From Paraburkholderia sp. BCC1885 (GTDB lineage Bacteria > Pseudomonadota > Gammaproteobacteria > Burkholderiales > Burkholderiaceae), in the NCBI RefSeq assembly GCF_900996235.1, contig NZ_CAAJGM010000208.1, positions 62,001-126,000 of the forward strand: a DNA stretch of 64,000 bases, written 5' to 3'. Under the pieces are notes generated by a model. That model worked only from the letters and a program-made list of their open reading frames with translations, had not been told where the DNA came from and did not search any database. Both the position numbers and the translations under genes were made by a program. Shown piece after piece: positions 22,736-31,292 of this stretch. Within the stretch, counting starts at the first letter, position 1; the number at the start of each line of letters is the position of its first letter.

Positions 22736-23788
22736 ATGTCAATGACCATTGAAGACCGGATCGTCCTGTTGCTGAAAGGGCTTCTGAACGATGACGAGCG
22801 TTGGCAGGAATTCGACACTCATGCTGCGGAGCCCATCAGGTCAATATGGACGGCAGTGGACGAATGCGGTCTTGGTGGACATGGTTTCTGGGAGCGCCTC
22901 CACGGGTTCACCGGGATTTCCGCTCAACGCTGGCGTAAGGCATTCACTCGCCGTCAGCGGGCCACACCTGACATGATCCAGGCAATGGCGCATGCTTTCC
23001 CCCAATATGCATTCTGGATCGCAACCGGGATCACCGACGCCTCCAACGGGCACGTCGCCCCGGCCAACGTCCAGGCATTTCCAGAACGCCTGCACATCGA
23101 AGACCCCGCATCGACCCGGTACTTTCGCAAGGCGCTCACCCTGATGCGTCGACTATGCACGGAAGGACGAACAGAAGCCGGCGATGCAGGCCCGCACATT
23201 TGTGCGCTGGAGCGCACGCGCGCTGCCGATCACTGGGGGGAAAGCGCGTGGTGCGATGCGGCGTACAGGGTCTCGCGCTCCGAGGAGTACGCCGGACTTG
23301 AGGTTCTGTGGCATGAACGCGAGAAGGCACGGCGCCGACGCCTCGTTTCGATCGTTGGCAGGAGGCGCGCGGCAGCACGCGCGACGGCTGCCAGCGGCAC
23401 ACCGCGACGCGCGGAGGCCGCCCTGCGCGCTGACCCGCGGTCATCCCATCAGGAGTGCCGGGACCTGTTCTACCGGCCACCGGCCGACTGCTATCACACA
23501 CGGTTCGCCCTGGAGATCCTCAATACCGCGCCCTCGGAACTGTCCGTCAGGGAGATGGCCACACTCAAGCAGTGGCTGCAGGACATGCAGGACGATGATC
23601 GCCTCACGTTCACGCAATATCTGGAATTTCACGGGCTTGATTGCCATTCGATCACGCCGCCGGCGCCGGGACAAGACCGCTACGCCACGACCGGCCTGAC
23701 CGACGATGAAATCCGTCGCTTCGTCAGACTGGTCCGTTCTTCCCGTCGGGCGGCCACCCGGGCGGAGACTGTGGCTGCGCGCACCTGA
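22736..23788 (+). CDS. HTH-type regulator-like protein
   Basis: About 350 residues. The N-terminal 100 residues look like a lambda-repressor-type DNA-binding domain: GFWERLHGFTGISAQRWRK, then RATPDMIQAMAHAFPQYAFW and IATGITDASNGHVAP, a block I associate with small Cro/CI-like proteins of Burkholderia elements. The rest is Arg- and Ala-rich and then a helical region (LSVREMATLKQWLQDMQDDD). Start codons at 22715, 22736 and 22742 are in frame; none has a good SD. The upstream palindrome suggests autoregulation. Alternatively it is an uncharacterised protein that only borrows the HTH domain. Confidence 0.55.
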   Translation: MSMTIEDRIVLLLKGLLNDDERWQEFDTHAAEPIRSIWTAVDECGLGGHGFWERLHGFTGISAQRWRKAFTRRQRATPDMIQAMAHAFPQYAFWIATGITDASNGHVAPANVQAFPERLHIEDPASTRYFRKALTLMRRLCTEGRTEAGDAGPHICALERTRAADHWGESAWCDAAYRVSRSEEYAGLEVLWHEREKARRRRLVSIVGRRRAAARATAASGTPRRAEAALRADPRSSHQECRDLFYRPPADCYHTRFALEILNTAPSELSVREMATLKQWLQDMQDDDRLTFTQYLEFHGLDCHSITPPAPGQDRYATTGLTDDEIRRFVRLVRSSRRAATRAETVAART

Positions 23789-23971
23789 CGTCTCTGGTGC
23801 CCCCTGGCTCACCTTCAACGCGAGTCACGCCTCAACCTGGCCAACGGGCTCGCTCGATGCAGCGTATCCGAGCTCCCTAAACAACGGCCGGCGTCGATTA
23901 TGTTTTCTGACCTTGTCGCGAATGCCCGGTACCATCCAGCTTCAGATCACGATCCATCTGCAGGAGGTCGC

Positions 23972-24721
23972 GTGACGCGAGACGAGCAGTACGTTCAGGC
24001 ACTCGGCAACATGGAGCGCACGGTCCACCATCTCGCTTCGCGCATCGACCCGCCCGAATGGAGGTTGCACTCCAGATCGGTCTACGGTTTTCGCTACGCT
24101 GAAAAAGGCGCCATTCAGGCGATCGTGCAAAAGATGGCCAGGGTGGTGAGCGGACTTCGGGCGGCGCATATCCTCCTCACGCAGGGCTACGCTCAGGAGC
24201 ACGCCGCGCTCTGCAGAATGGTTGACGAGAGCAGCGAAGACATCACGTTCCTGTCGTTGGGCATGATTCACGGCGAAACGGATCTGCACAAAAGGTTTCT
24301 CGAAGATTTTTATCTGGAAGAGTTCGAAGACGCTTCGCGTCCCGCACAAACCAGGATCAAACGGCCGAACACGCCCCGTGACCGTATCCATGCCTACCTG
24401 ACCTCGAACCCATCCGCCGGCCCCGATCCCAGCTCGTCCAAAGCTATGCTGCAAGCCATTCACAAAACGTTCTCGGGATTCGTGCATGGCGCATCTCCTC
24501 ACATCATGGAGACGTACGGCGGCCCGCGATCGGCGCTTCGATTTCACATGACAGGGATGCTTGGTACACGACTCTGGCAAGGCTATGCAGACAGTTACTG
24601 GAGTTATCTGTACCGCGGCATGAGCTCGTTCCGCATGGTCGCAAAGGCCATCGGTGATGAGCCACGGTTCCGGACGATTCGGGACTACCTCAAAGAATTC
24701 GAGCAGACTGCTCCGCAGTAG
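23972..24721 (+). CDS. Helical protein of unknown function
   Basis: A 249-residue, largely alpha-helical protein starting at GTG 23972 with AGGAGG four bases upstream. Conserved-looking stretches are LRAAHILLTQGYAQEHAALC, EEFEDASRP and HKTFSGFVHGASPHIMETYG. The repeated helices with buried aromatic residues recall DUF5677-like proteins, but I am unsure. It lies 183 bases after the HTH regulator on the same strand and is the last gene before the tRNA. The 183-base gap shows no gene or terminator. Confidence 0.5.
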   Translation: MTRDEQYVQALGNMERTVHHLASRIDPPEWRLHSRSVYGFRYAEKGAIQAIVQKMARVVSGLRAAHILLTQGYAQEHAALCRMVDESSEDITFLSLGMIHGETDLHKRFLEDFYLEEFEDASRPAQTRIKRPNTPRDRIHAYLTSNPSAGPDPSSSKAMLQAIHKTFSGFVHGASPHIMETYGGPRSALRFHMTGMLGTRLWQGYADSYWSYLYRGMSSFRMVAKAIGDEPRFRTIRDYLKEFEQTAPQ

Positions 24722-25463
24722 GCTCGGGCACATGGATCAACCGCGGACATCAACATGATCACGAGCAGCTCGCGTGATGGTCCTCATCGGACTTCAGTTT
24801 GACCGCACCGGATGATGTCGCGATAGTGATTTCGTTTCATACTCCTGCAGTGGCTCGGAGCCGAGAGGACCTTGTCCGGAGTCGGGTCGGCGGCAAGGTT
24901 ATTTTGACGTCCCCGTCAGGTTTGTGAGACCACAGCGCCCCAGTCCTTAAGACTGGCGCCTCCCGCCAACGCGAAGCATTGAAAAATGGGCCCACGTGAC
25001 CCCAATGCAGGTTGACGGACAACAACCGGATTCGCCTACCCTCAAAAAAAGAGAAGCACTGCTAATCTTCTAGGGCCATGGTGCAAATGACATCGTCCAT
25101 GTCAGCGCGCTAATGGCCGTCGGAGGGATAAAACATGAGATCCGCGGCGTGGCTGGAACAGCTTGATCCGTTCGACCGGGAAAAGAACCTCCATCTCCTC
25201 CAGAAGAAATTTGGCAACCTCGAATTCGGCCGACCCACCGATCCATCTCGTACCGTACGGACCAATCGAAGACGCCGTCCGTCAATGGAAGCTCTGCGAG
25301 CATGTGACGTCAGAAACTCGTGACTCTCGTTCCGACGTAAAGATTAGTCGGTGCGCATGAACGCGCCCGAAGTCGCAGCGGGCAAAGCAAGCTTACAGTG
25401 GATCGACCACGCAATCTGTCGAACGCATGGCCCGTGATGGGTGGGATGATGGGTGGAAAAAAC
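24722..25463. other. Gene-poor right end of the element
   Basis: No integrase or other sizeable gene is present. The stretch 24880-25020 (minus strand: GGGTCACGTGGGCCCATTTT, GACGTCAAAATAACC) looks like the non-coding end of an IS21-type element, from memory only, with no transposase. A possible small gene lies at 25135-25323. Confidence 0.4.
25135..25323 (+). CDS. Possible 62-residue protein
   Basis: A short ORF with GGAGGGA and a seven-base spacer before ATG 25135. The peptide (MRSAAWLEQLDPFDREKNLH then a basic C-terminus) has no family I recognise, and the opposite strand is also open here. Listed only because of the ribosome binding site. Confidence 0.25.
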   Translation: MRSAAWLEQLDPFDREKNLHLLQKKFGNLEFGRPTDPSRTVRTNRRRRPSMEALRACDVRNS

Positions 25464-25502
25464 AAAACCCCCGTAAAACCTTGATTTTACGGGGGTTTTT
25501 TC
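25464..25502. terminator. Bidirectional terminator next to tRNA-Ser
   Basis: A perfect 15-base stem (AAAACCCCCGTAAAA / TTTTACGGGGGTTTT) with a six-base loop. It starts a few bases beyond the tRNA 3' end and would end the tRNA transcript on the minus strand and anything arriving from the element on the plus strand. Confidence 0.9.
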
Positions 25503-25509
25503 CATCAAA

Positions 25510-25603
25510 TGGCGGAGACGGAGGGATTCGAACCCTCGATCCAGGTTTTGGCCCAGATGCTCCCTTAGCAGGGGAGTGCCTTCGACCTCTCGGCCACGTC
25601 TCC
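25510..25603 (-). tRNA. tRNA-Ser(GCU)
   Basis: On the minus strand a 94-base tRNA with a seven-base acceptor stem (GGAGACG/CGTCTCC), an encoded CCA, the anticodon loop CTGCTAA (anticodon GCT) on the stem CTCCC/GGGAG, a long variable arm as in class II tRNAs, and a T loop with GGTTCGAATCC. tRNA-Ser genes are frequent insertion sites; here the element lies on the 3' side. Confidence 0.97.
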
Positions 25604-25645
25604 CAAACTTTCGGTCGCGCAGGGAGTCAGCGCAACGAAGCCAAG

Positions 25646-25674
25646 ATAATAGCGGCCCGAACCGCGAAGGTCAA
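25646..25674 (-). promoter_or_regulatory. tRNA-Ser promoter
   Basis: TTGACC, 17 bases, TATTAT on the minus strand, about 43 bases upstream of the tRNA 5' end. It is a strong sigma-70 match. Confidence 0.8.
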
Positions 25675-25856
25675 TGTCTGCGGCACATTTTTTGTGCCAG
25701 ATTTCTCACCGACGCCGCAATTTGTTCACATTGGCCGCATGGCGCGCCATCGTCGTGCATCGGGCGGCGCGTGGAGCACCGCGTCAGCGCAAACGGGGCA
25801 CCCTGCACCGCCCTGTTTTGCAAGGGCCCTTATGCGAGGCCCCTTACGGAGACCCA

Positions 25857-27107
25857 TTACGCCTGATCGAGTTCGAAGGCCTTATGCAGCGCGCGCACGG
25901 CGAGCTCCATGTACTTCTCGTCGATCAGCACGGAGATCTTGATTTCGGAGGTGGAGATCATCTGGATGTTGATGCCCTCTTCCGACAGCGTGCGGAACAT
26001 CGTGCTCGCGATACCCACATGCGAGCGCATGCCGACGCCGACCACCGACACCTTCGACACCTTCGGGTCGCCGAGCACCTGCTCGGCCTTCACGTGATCT
26101 TTCACCTGACCCGAGAGAATCTCCATGGCGCGCTGATAATCGCCGCGGCCCACGGTGAACGTGAAGGCCGTTTTGCCTTCGACGCTCTGGTTCTGGATGA
26201 TCATGTCGACGTCGATATTCGCATCCGCCACCGGTCCGAGAATCTGGTAGGCGATGCCCGGCTTGTCGGGTACACCCATCACGGCGATACGTGCTTCGTC
26301 GCGCTGAAACGCGATGCCCGAGATGACTGCTTTTTCCATGGTCTCGTCTTCTTCAAAAGTAATCAGGGTGCCCGAAGTCATTTCGGCTTCGAGCGGGATC
26401 AGCGGATCGGTCAGGCTCGACAGGACACGCGTCTTCACCTGATATTTGCCGGCGAATTCCACCGAGCGGATCTGCAACACCTTCGACCCCAGGCTGGCCA
26501 TTTCCAGCATTTCTTCGAACGTCACGCGGTCGAGCCGGCGCGCGCCGTCGACCACGCGCGGGTCGGTGGTGTAGACACCGTCCACGTCGGTATAGATCAA
26601 ACACTCGTCCGCTTTCAGCGCGGCCGCGACGGCCACAGCCGAGGTGTCCGAACCGCCCCGGCCGAGCGTGGTGATATGGCCGTCCGGATCGATACCCTGG
26701 AAGCCGGTGATCACCACTACCTTGCCGGCGTCGAGATCGCGCAACACGCGCTCGCCGTCGATTTCGCTAATGCGCGCCTTGGTGAACGCGCTGTCCGTTT
26801 TGATGGGCACTTGCCAGCCGGCGTAGCTGACTGCGTCGACGCCCGCCTCCTGCAGCGCGATGGCCAGCAGCCCCGAGCTGACCTGCTCGCCGGTGGAGGC
26901 AATCATGTCGAGCTCGCGTGGGCTCGGCTGGGCCGAAATGTCTTTCGCGAGGCCGAGCAAGCGGTTCGTTTCGCCGGACATCGCCGAAGGCACGACGACC
27001 ATCTTGTGACCGGCCTTGTGCCATTTCGCGACGCGCTTCGCGACGTTCTTGATGCGCTCGACCGAGCCCATCGAAGTACCGCCGTATTTATGTACGATGA
27101 GTGCCAT
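25857..27107 (-). CDS. lysC: Aspartate kinase
   Basis: A 416-residue enzyme catalysing the first step of Lys/Thr/Met synthesis: L-aspartate + ATP to aspartyl phosphate. The N-terminal kinase domain has VHKYGGTSMGSVERI and TTLGRGGSDTSAVA. The C-terminal half has two ACT domains (VMGVPDKPGIAYQI; VVGVGMRSHVGIASTMFRTL and INIQMISTSEIKISVLI) that normally bind inhibitory Lys/Thr. Length and domains match the beta-proteobacterial monofunctional enzyme. Start: ATG 27107 (MALIVHKYGG); the frame opens 21 codons further upstream without family similarity. Confidence 0.98.
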   Translation of the reverse strand: MALIVHKYGGTSMGSVERIKNVAKRVAKWHKAGHKMVVVPSAMSGETNRLLGLAKDISAQPSPRELDMIASTGEQVSSGLLAIALQEAGVDAVSYAGWQVPIKTDSAFTKARISEIDGERVLRDLDAGKVVVITGFQGIDPDGHITTLGRGGSDTSAVAVAAALKADECLIYTDVDGVYTTDPRVVDGARRLDRVTFEEMLEMASLGSKVLQIRSVEFAGKYQVKTRVLSSLTDPLIPLEAEMTSGTLITFEEDETMEKAVISGIAFQRDEARIAVMGVPDKPGIAYQILGPVADANIDVDMIIQNQSVEGKTAFTFTVGRGDYQRAMEILSGQVKDHVKAEQVLGDPKVSKVSVVGVGMRSHVGIASTMFRTLSEEGINIQMISTSEIKISVLIDEKYMELAVRALHKAFELDQA

Positions 27108-27583
27108 TGTCGTTCTGAACTGGAGAGGTAACCGCGCCGCCGCGCTGGAGACGACCGCACCAAAGCACAAGAGCTCAACGTTTCAGGAACGACGGCGAAG
27201 TGTGAAGGATGGCGGCGTAGATGCAGCGCACGTGCAGCACGCGCGGATTTGCCCGCGAGGAATCGCCAAAGGCCGCTGGCTGGCGGCTCCCCGGTGGCTT
27301 ATGGTCGCCGGGAAACACAGGAAACGGCCGGAAAACAGCAAAAGCGCATCAAAATGACGGCAATAGCGGCTTCGGGCAAACAAGTTAAATTACCCGATCG
27401 GACGCAAAAAGACAAGCCGCAATCCCGGCAATGCGTGTTGCAAAGGCTTGTGCGCAAAGGCGTTGCGCGCGGATTCGAGGTTTCGTCGTTTGTCGCGCGG
27501 CGGCGTTTCAGGGCGAACTTGCCGGTGTCCGACCGGTCGGTCAGCCACGCGACCCGATTCGAAGCGGAGCAAGCCGGACCAGT
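27108..27583. other. Intergenic gap between tilS and lysC
   Basis: 476 bases with no supported gene. It should hold the lysC promoter and the tilS 3' end. I see a weak TTAACT-N17-TATTGC pair on the minus strand near 27376-27404 and no clear terminator or riboswitch. Confidence 0.5.
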
Positions 27584-29059
27584 TCAGGCGAGCAGCAGAT
27601 CTTCGCGCCAATCGATTCGTACAAAGCGCGCGTGCGGCGCCAGGGCTTGCGCCGCCCCCTCCTCCATCAGGACCGCCCGGTTCACGCCGAGCAGCGGCAC
27701 AAACAGTAGCGTATCGCCGGCGAAGAGCAGCGGCACGTCGCGCTTCCAGGCCGGCACGCCTCTTTCCTGGAAGAGGTTTTTCAATGTCCGCGCAGGCCCC
27801 TCGGCGCGCGTATGCATGCGCTCGCCGCCGCCGCGCGAGCGGGCAGTGAGAAGCGCTGTGCTGAGAAGCGTAACCGGAACGGTGTCCGGATCGCCCGCGG
27901 CTGCCTCGGCAAACACGAAGGTGCCACGCCATTGCGGCAAGCGCCAGATTGATTCGCCGTGCCAGGCAAGCTGGCTGACGGCACGCGCGACGAGCGCGGT
28001 TTCGTCGGCGGGTTCAGCGCTGTCGCCCGCTTCCCAATAGATCTCGTCCCGATAGCTGCGCAGCGCCTCGCCCGCATGATCGACGCGCAGGTTGTGAGCG
28101 TCGCTTACTTCGCGCAGTTGCCGCAAGGCGTCGGTGAGGCGCGCGGTGGATGCCGCAGGCAAGCCCAGTGAACGCATCCAGAAACGCAACAGGTTCAGCG
28201 CGCGCTCGTCGTCGAGTACGAGCAGGGCCGCACGCGAAAGCACGCGGCCCGCGTCGCGCGCGGCGGTTTGCATGTCGAGGCGCGCGAGGTCGTCCAGCAG
28301 CCGTTGCGCTGATGCCGCGTGGCCCGCGGTGCGCGCCAGGGCGTCACGAAAGCCTGGAAAATGGACTGCCAGCGCCGGCATCACATCATGACGCAATGCG
28401 TTGCGCGCATAGCGGGTGTCCGCGTTCGATTCGTCGTCGACCCACGTCAGTTTTCGCTCTGCCGCGTACTGCTCGAGCTGGGCGCGCAACAGATGCAGCA
28501 GTGGCCGCACGCGCGTCACGGTAGCGCCGGCCGGCAAGTACCCGGCGGCCATCGCCGCGAGACCGGCGAGCCCCGCGCCGCGCAGTAATTGCAGCAGAAC
28601 CGTTTCGGCCTGGTCGTCGGCATGTTGCGCGAGCCAGAGCGTGGTTGCGCCGTGCTGCGCGCACAACGCGTCGAGCGCGCGGTAACGCGCTTCGCGCGCG
28701 GCGGCCTCCACGCTCACGCCTCGCTCGCGCACGACTTCCACGCGCTGCGCCGCGAACGCAATGCCACGCACGCGCGCAAACGCCTCGCAATGCGCGAGCC
28801 ATTCGTCAGCATGAGGACTGAGACCGTGATGAACATGCAGCGCAATGCAACGCGACGGCCCCGCGACGCGAGCCGCGGCGTCGAGCAGAACGCTGGAATC
28901 GATGCCGCCGCTGAACGCGACCGCAATGCGCGCGTCTGTCGCGTGACCAGAAAGAGCCGCGCGCGAAGGCGAGGAAGATGCAGCAGACGCCGCGGACAAC
29001 GCCGCGCCGACCGCGTCGAGAACGAGGCGGTCGGCGGAAGAGTCGGCGGTGTGAGTCAC
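27584..29059 (-). CDS. tilS: tRNA(Ile)-lysidine synthase
   Basis: A 491-residue enzyme that converts C34 of the AUA-reading tRNA-Ile to lysidine, using ATP and lysine. The PP-loop is IAVAFSGGIDSSVLLD (about 46-61), followed by ALHVHHGLSPHADEW and WLAQHADDQAETVLLQLLRG. The C-terminal domain has the expected tRNA-binding layout. It sits between accA and lysC on the same strand. The start is GTG 29059 without a clear SD; the first 44 residues are Ala/Ser-rich and may be partly untranslated. Confidence 0.95.
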   Translation of the reverse strand: MTHTADSSADRLVLDAVGAALSAASAASSSPSRAALSGHATDARIAVAFSGGIDSSVLLDAAARVAGPSRCIALHVHHGLSPHADEWLAHCEAFARVRGIAFAAQRVEVVRERGVSVEAAAREARYRALDALCAQHGATTLWLAQHADDQAETVLLQLLRGAGLAGLAAMAAGYLPAGATVTRVRPLLHLLRAQLEQYAAERKLTWVDDESNADTRYARNALRHDVMPALAVHFPGFRDALARTAGHAASAQRLLDDLARLDMQTAARDAGRVLSRAALLVLDDERALNLLRFWMRSLGLPAASTARLTDALRQLREVSDAHNLRVDHAGEALRSYRDEIYWEAGDSAEPADETALVARAVSQLAWHGESIWRLPQWRGTFVFAEAAAGDPDTVPVTLLSTALLTARSRGGGERMHTRAEGPARTLKNLFQERGVPAWKRDVPLLFAGDTLLFVPLLGVNRAVLMEEGAAQALAPHARFVRIDWREDLLLA

Positions 29060-29104
29060 GATGACGAGGCGCGGAGCGCCCTTGAGTAGAGAAAACGCGC
29101 CGGC

Positions 29105-30076
29105 TTATGCGCCCGGCGTGGTTTCCTTGAACTTGCCGTATGCCATCAACCGTTCGAAACGGCGTTGGCGCAGATCCGGAATGCTCATGCCCTGGAACTG
29201 ACGCAGCGAATCGGCCAGCGCACGGCGCAGCATGGCCGCCATGCCCTTCGGATCGCGATGCGCGCCGCCGAGCGGCTCGTTGACGATCTTGTCGATCAGG
29301 CCGAGCGCCTTCAGACGATGCGCCGTGAGACCGAGCGCTTCAGCTGCTTCCGGCGCCTTCGCGGCGCTCTTCCACAGGATCGATGCGCAGCCTTCCGGCG
29401 AGATCACCGAATAGGTCGAGAATTGCAGCATCAACACGCTGTCGCCCACGGCGATGGCGAGCGCGCCGCCCGAGCCGCCTTCGCCGATGATCGTGGAAAT
29501 GATCGGCGTCTTCAGTTCGGCCATCACGTACAGATTGCGGCCAATGGCTTCCGACTGACCGCGTTCTTCCGCGCCGATGCCAGGATAAGCGCCCGGCGTA
29601 TCGATAAACGTGAAGATCGGCAGGCCAAACTTCTCGGCGAGGCGCATCAGCCGTTCGGCCTTGCGATAGCCTTCCGGACGCGGCATGCCGAAGTTGCGCA
29701 GCGACCGTTCCTTGGTGTCGCGCCCCTTCTGATGGCCGATCACCATGCAGGACTGGCCGTTGAAACGCGCAAAGCCGCCGACGATCGCGAGGTCGTCCGC
29801 GAAGGACCGGTCGCCATGCAGTTCGTGGAAATCGGTGAACAGTTCGGCCACGTAATCGAACGTGTACGGACGCTGCGGATGACGGGCAATTTGCGAAACC
29901 TGCCACGGGCTCAGGTTGGCGTACAGATCTTTAGTGAGCTGCTGACTCTTCTTGGACAACCGCTCGATTTCTTCCGAGATATCGACGGCCGAATCGTCCT
30001 GCACGAAGCGCAATTCTTCGATCTTCGCTTCGAGTTCAGCGATTGGCTGCTCGAAATCCAGAAAAGTGGTCTTCAT
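29105..30076 (-). CDS. accA: Acetyl-CoA carboxylase, carboxyltransferase alpha subunit
   Basis: A 323-residue subunit that with AccD transfers CO2 from carboxybiotin to acetyl-CoA, giving malonyl-CoA for fatty acid synthesis. Hallmarks are the N-terminal coiled coil (FEQPIAELEAKIEELRF), YTFDYVAELFTDFHELHGDR, FIDTPGAYPGIGAEERGQSE and IIGEGGSGGALAIAVGD. AAGGATT lies nine bases before ATG 30076. Downstream on the same strand is tilS, 45 bases away. Confidence 0.98.
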   Translation of the reverse strand: MKTTFLDFEQPIAELEAKIEELRFVQDDSAVDISEEIERLSKKSQQLTKDLYANLSPWQVSQIARHPQRPYTFDYVAELFTDFHELHGDRSFADDLAIVGGFARFNGQSCMVIGHQKGRDTKERSLRNFGMPRPEGYRKAERLMRLAEKFGLPIFTFIDTPGAYPGIGAEERGQSEAIGRNLYVMAELKTPIISTIIGEGGSGGALAIAVGDSVLMLQFSTYSVISPEGCASILWKSAAKAPEAAEALGLTAHRLKALGLIDKIVNEPLGGAHRDPKGMAAMLRRALADSLRQFQGMSIPDLRQRRFERLMAYGKFKETTPGA

Positions 30077-30201
30077 TGGTTTTAATCCTTGGACTTACCA
30101 GGCAGCGCGTATTCTAACCGCGACCGCCGCTGTCAAAACCCCCTCAAAACTATCGGATGATCAAAACCGATAGTCTCAAAGCAGCATCACATCAGACGTG
30201 G

Positions 30202-31245
30202 TCAGTAATCGACCGGCAACGGATCCAGACTACGCCACATATACCAGGTTGCGACCGTTCGCCACGGCTCCCAGTTCGCGGCCACTTCGCGTGCTTCGCT
30301 GCGCGTCACCGGTTCGCCGCTGAAATAATTGACGCTGATGGCGCGGATCAGGCCGAGGTCGTCGAGCGGCAGGACGTCCGGCCGCGACAGATTGAAGATG
30401 AGAAACATCTCCGCGGTCCAGCGGCCGATGCCGCGAATCTGCGTGAGCTCGGCAATCACCGCCTCGTCTTCCATCGAGGTCCACTTGCCCACGTGCAAGG
30501 CGCCGGAGACGAAGTGCTCGGCGAGATCGAGGATGTACTCGGCCTTGCGTTTGGACAGACCGCACGCCATCAGCTTGTCCTGACCGAGCTTGATGAACTG
30601 CTGCGGCACGAGCTTCGGACAGGCGCTTTCCACCCGCCGCCACGCCGCCTGCGCCGACGGCACGGAGACCTGCTGCCCCACCACGGAACGCGCGAGCGTG
30701 ACGAACGGATCGCCGCGGCTCATCAGATGCACCGGACCGAATTTCGGAATCAGTTTCTTGAGGATGCGGTCGCGCTTGACGAGATCGGCGCAGGCCTTGT
30801 CCCAGTAGTCCGGGCGCATGACTTCCGGCGCGAGGCCGCCAACCTGCGCCGCCACGGGTGCATCGGCGTCGTCGAGTACCCGCGTTTTGCGGACGACTTC
30901 GCCTTCATGCAGATCGTCGCGCGCGAGTTCCTGCGCATCGTCGGTCAGTTCGGCCGGCACCGCACCATTGCCGGTATGACTTTTCTGCCGCGCGACACGC
31001 GAGACGCGCGCCACGCGCGATGCCTTGGCGCCCTTCACCAGCTTCGGCGCATGCGCGGAAGCACCGTTGAGCGCGCGCTGCACGGTGGACTTTTTTGCGG
31101 TACTGCCCGTCTTGCCGGCGGCCTCGGCCGTTGCCGGCGACGCTTTTGCGGCGCTACCGCCCTTCGCGCGCGTCGATTTCACTGCGGCTGCCGCGCCTGT
31201 TTTAGACGCGGCGCGTTTAGCCGGCGTCTTCGTGGCCGTTGCCAT
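30202..31245 (-). CDS. DNA-3-methyladenine glycosylase II, AlkA-like HhH-GPD protein
   Basis: A 347-residue base-excision enzyme. The HhH-GPD domain (about 150-335) has ARSVVGQQVSVPSAQAAWRR, the hairpin LTQIRGIGRWTAEMFLIF and the catalytic Asp region LPLDDLGLIRA. The first about 90 residues are a Lys/Ala/Thr/Ser-rich tail (MATATKTPAKRAASKTGAAA and so on), unlike E. coli AlkA and more like a histone H1 or DNA-binding tail. Start ATG 31245 has AGGAGG five bases upstream. It stands between accA and cysS on the same strand. Confidence 0.9.
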   Translation of the reverse strand: MATATKTPAKRAASKTGAAAAVKSTRAKGGSAAKASPATAEAAGKTGSTAKKSTVQRALNGASAHAPKLVKGAKASRVARVSRVARQKSHTGNGAVPAELTDDAQELARDDLHEGEVVRKTRVLDDADAPVAAQVGGLAPEVMRPDYWDKACADLVKRDRILKKLIPKFGPVHLMSRGDPFVTLARSVVGQQVSVPSAQAAWRRVESACPKLVPQQFIKLGQDKLMACGLSKRKAEYILDLAEHFVSGALHVGKWTSMEDEAVIAELTQIRGIGRWTAEMFLIFNLSRPDVLPLDDLGLIRAISVNYFSGEPVTRSEAREVAANWEPWRTVATWYMWRSLDPLPVDY

Positions 31246-31292
31246 CCTGCCTCCTGCCTGGCGAGTCGATCAAAGGGAAATACGAGGTGCGC

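Larger units (their letters stand above)
1..25463. mobile_element. Integrative conjugative element / genomic island, right-hand part
   Basis: A complete VirB/VirD4-type mating system, a MobC/relaxase pair, a primase, ParAB and AlpA-like regulation fill this region, which abuts a tRNA-Ser gene followed by housekeeping genes. Such content beside a tRNA is the usual layout of an integrative conjugative element. The left end is outside the window. The right boundary is inferred to lie between the last element-like gene (stop at 24721) and the tRNA 3' end (25510); I could not see a second copy of the tRNA 3' end in the window, and no integrase gene is present, so the exact att site is not defined. 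Confidence 0.8.

Noticed and set aside
24880..25020. Intact insertion sequence near the tRNA
   Set aside because: No transposase frame and no matching terminal inverted repeats were found; at most a remnant, called from memory.
27108..27583. Lysine riboswitch upstream of lysC
   Set aside because: No recognisable L-box elements or paired terminator ahead of the lysC start.
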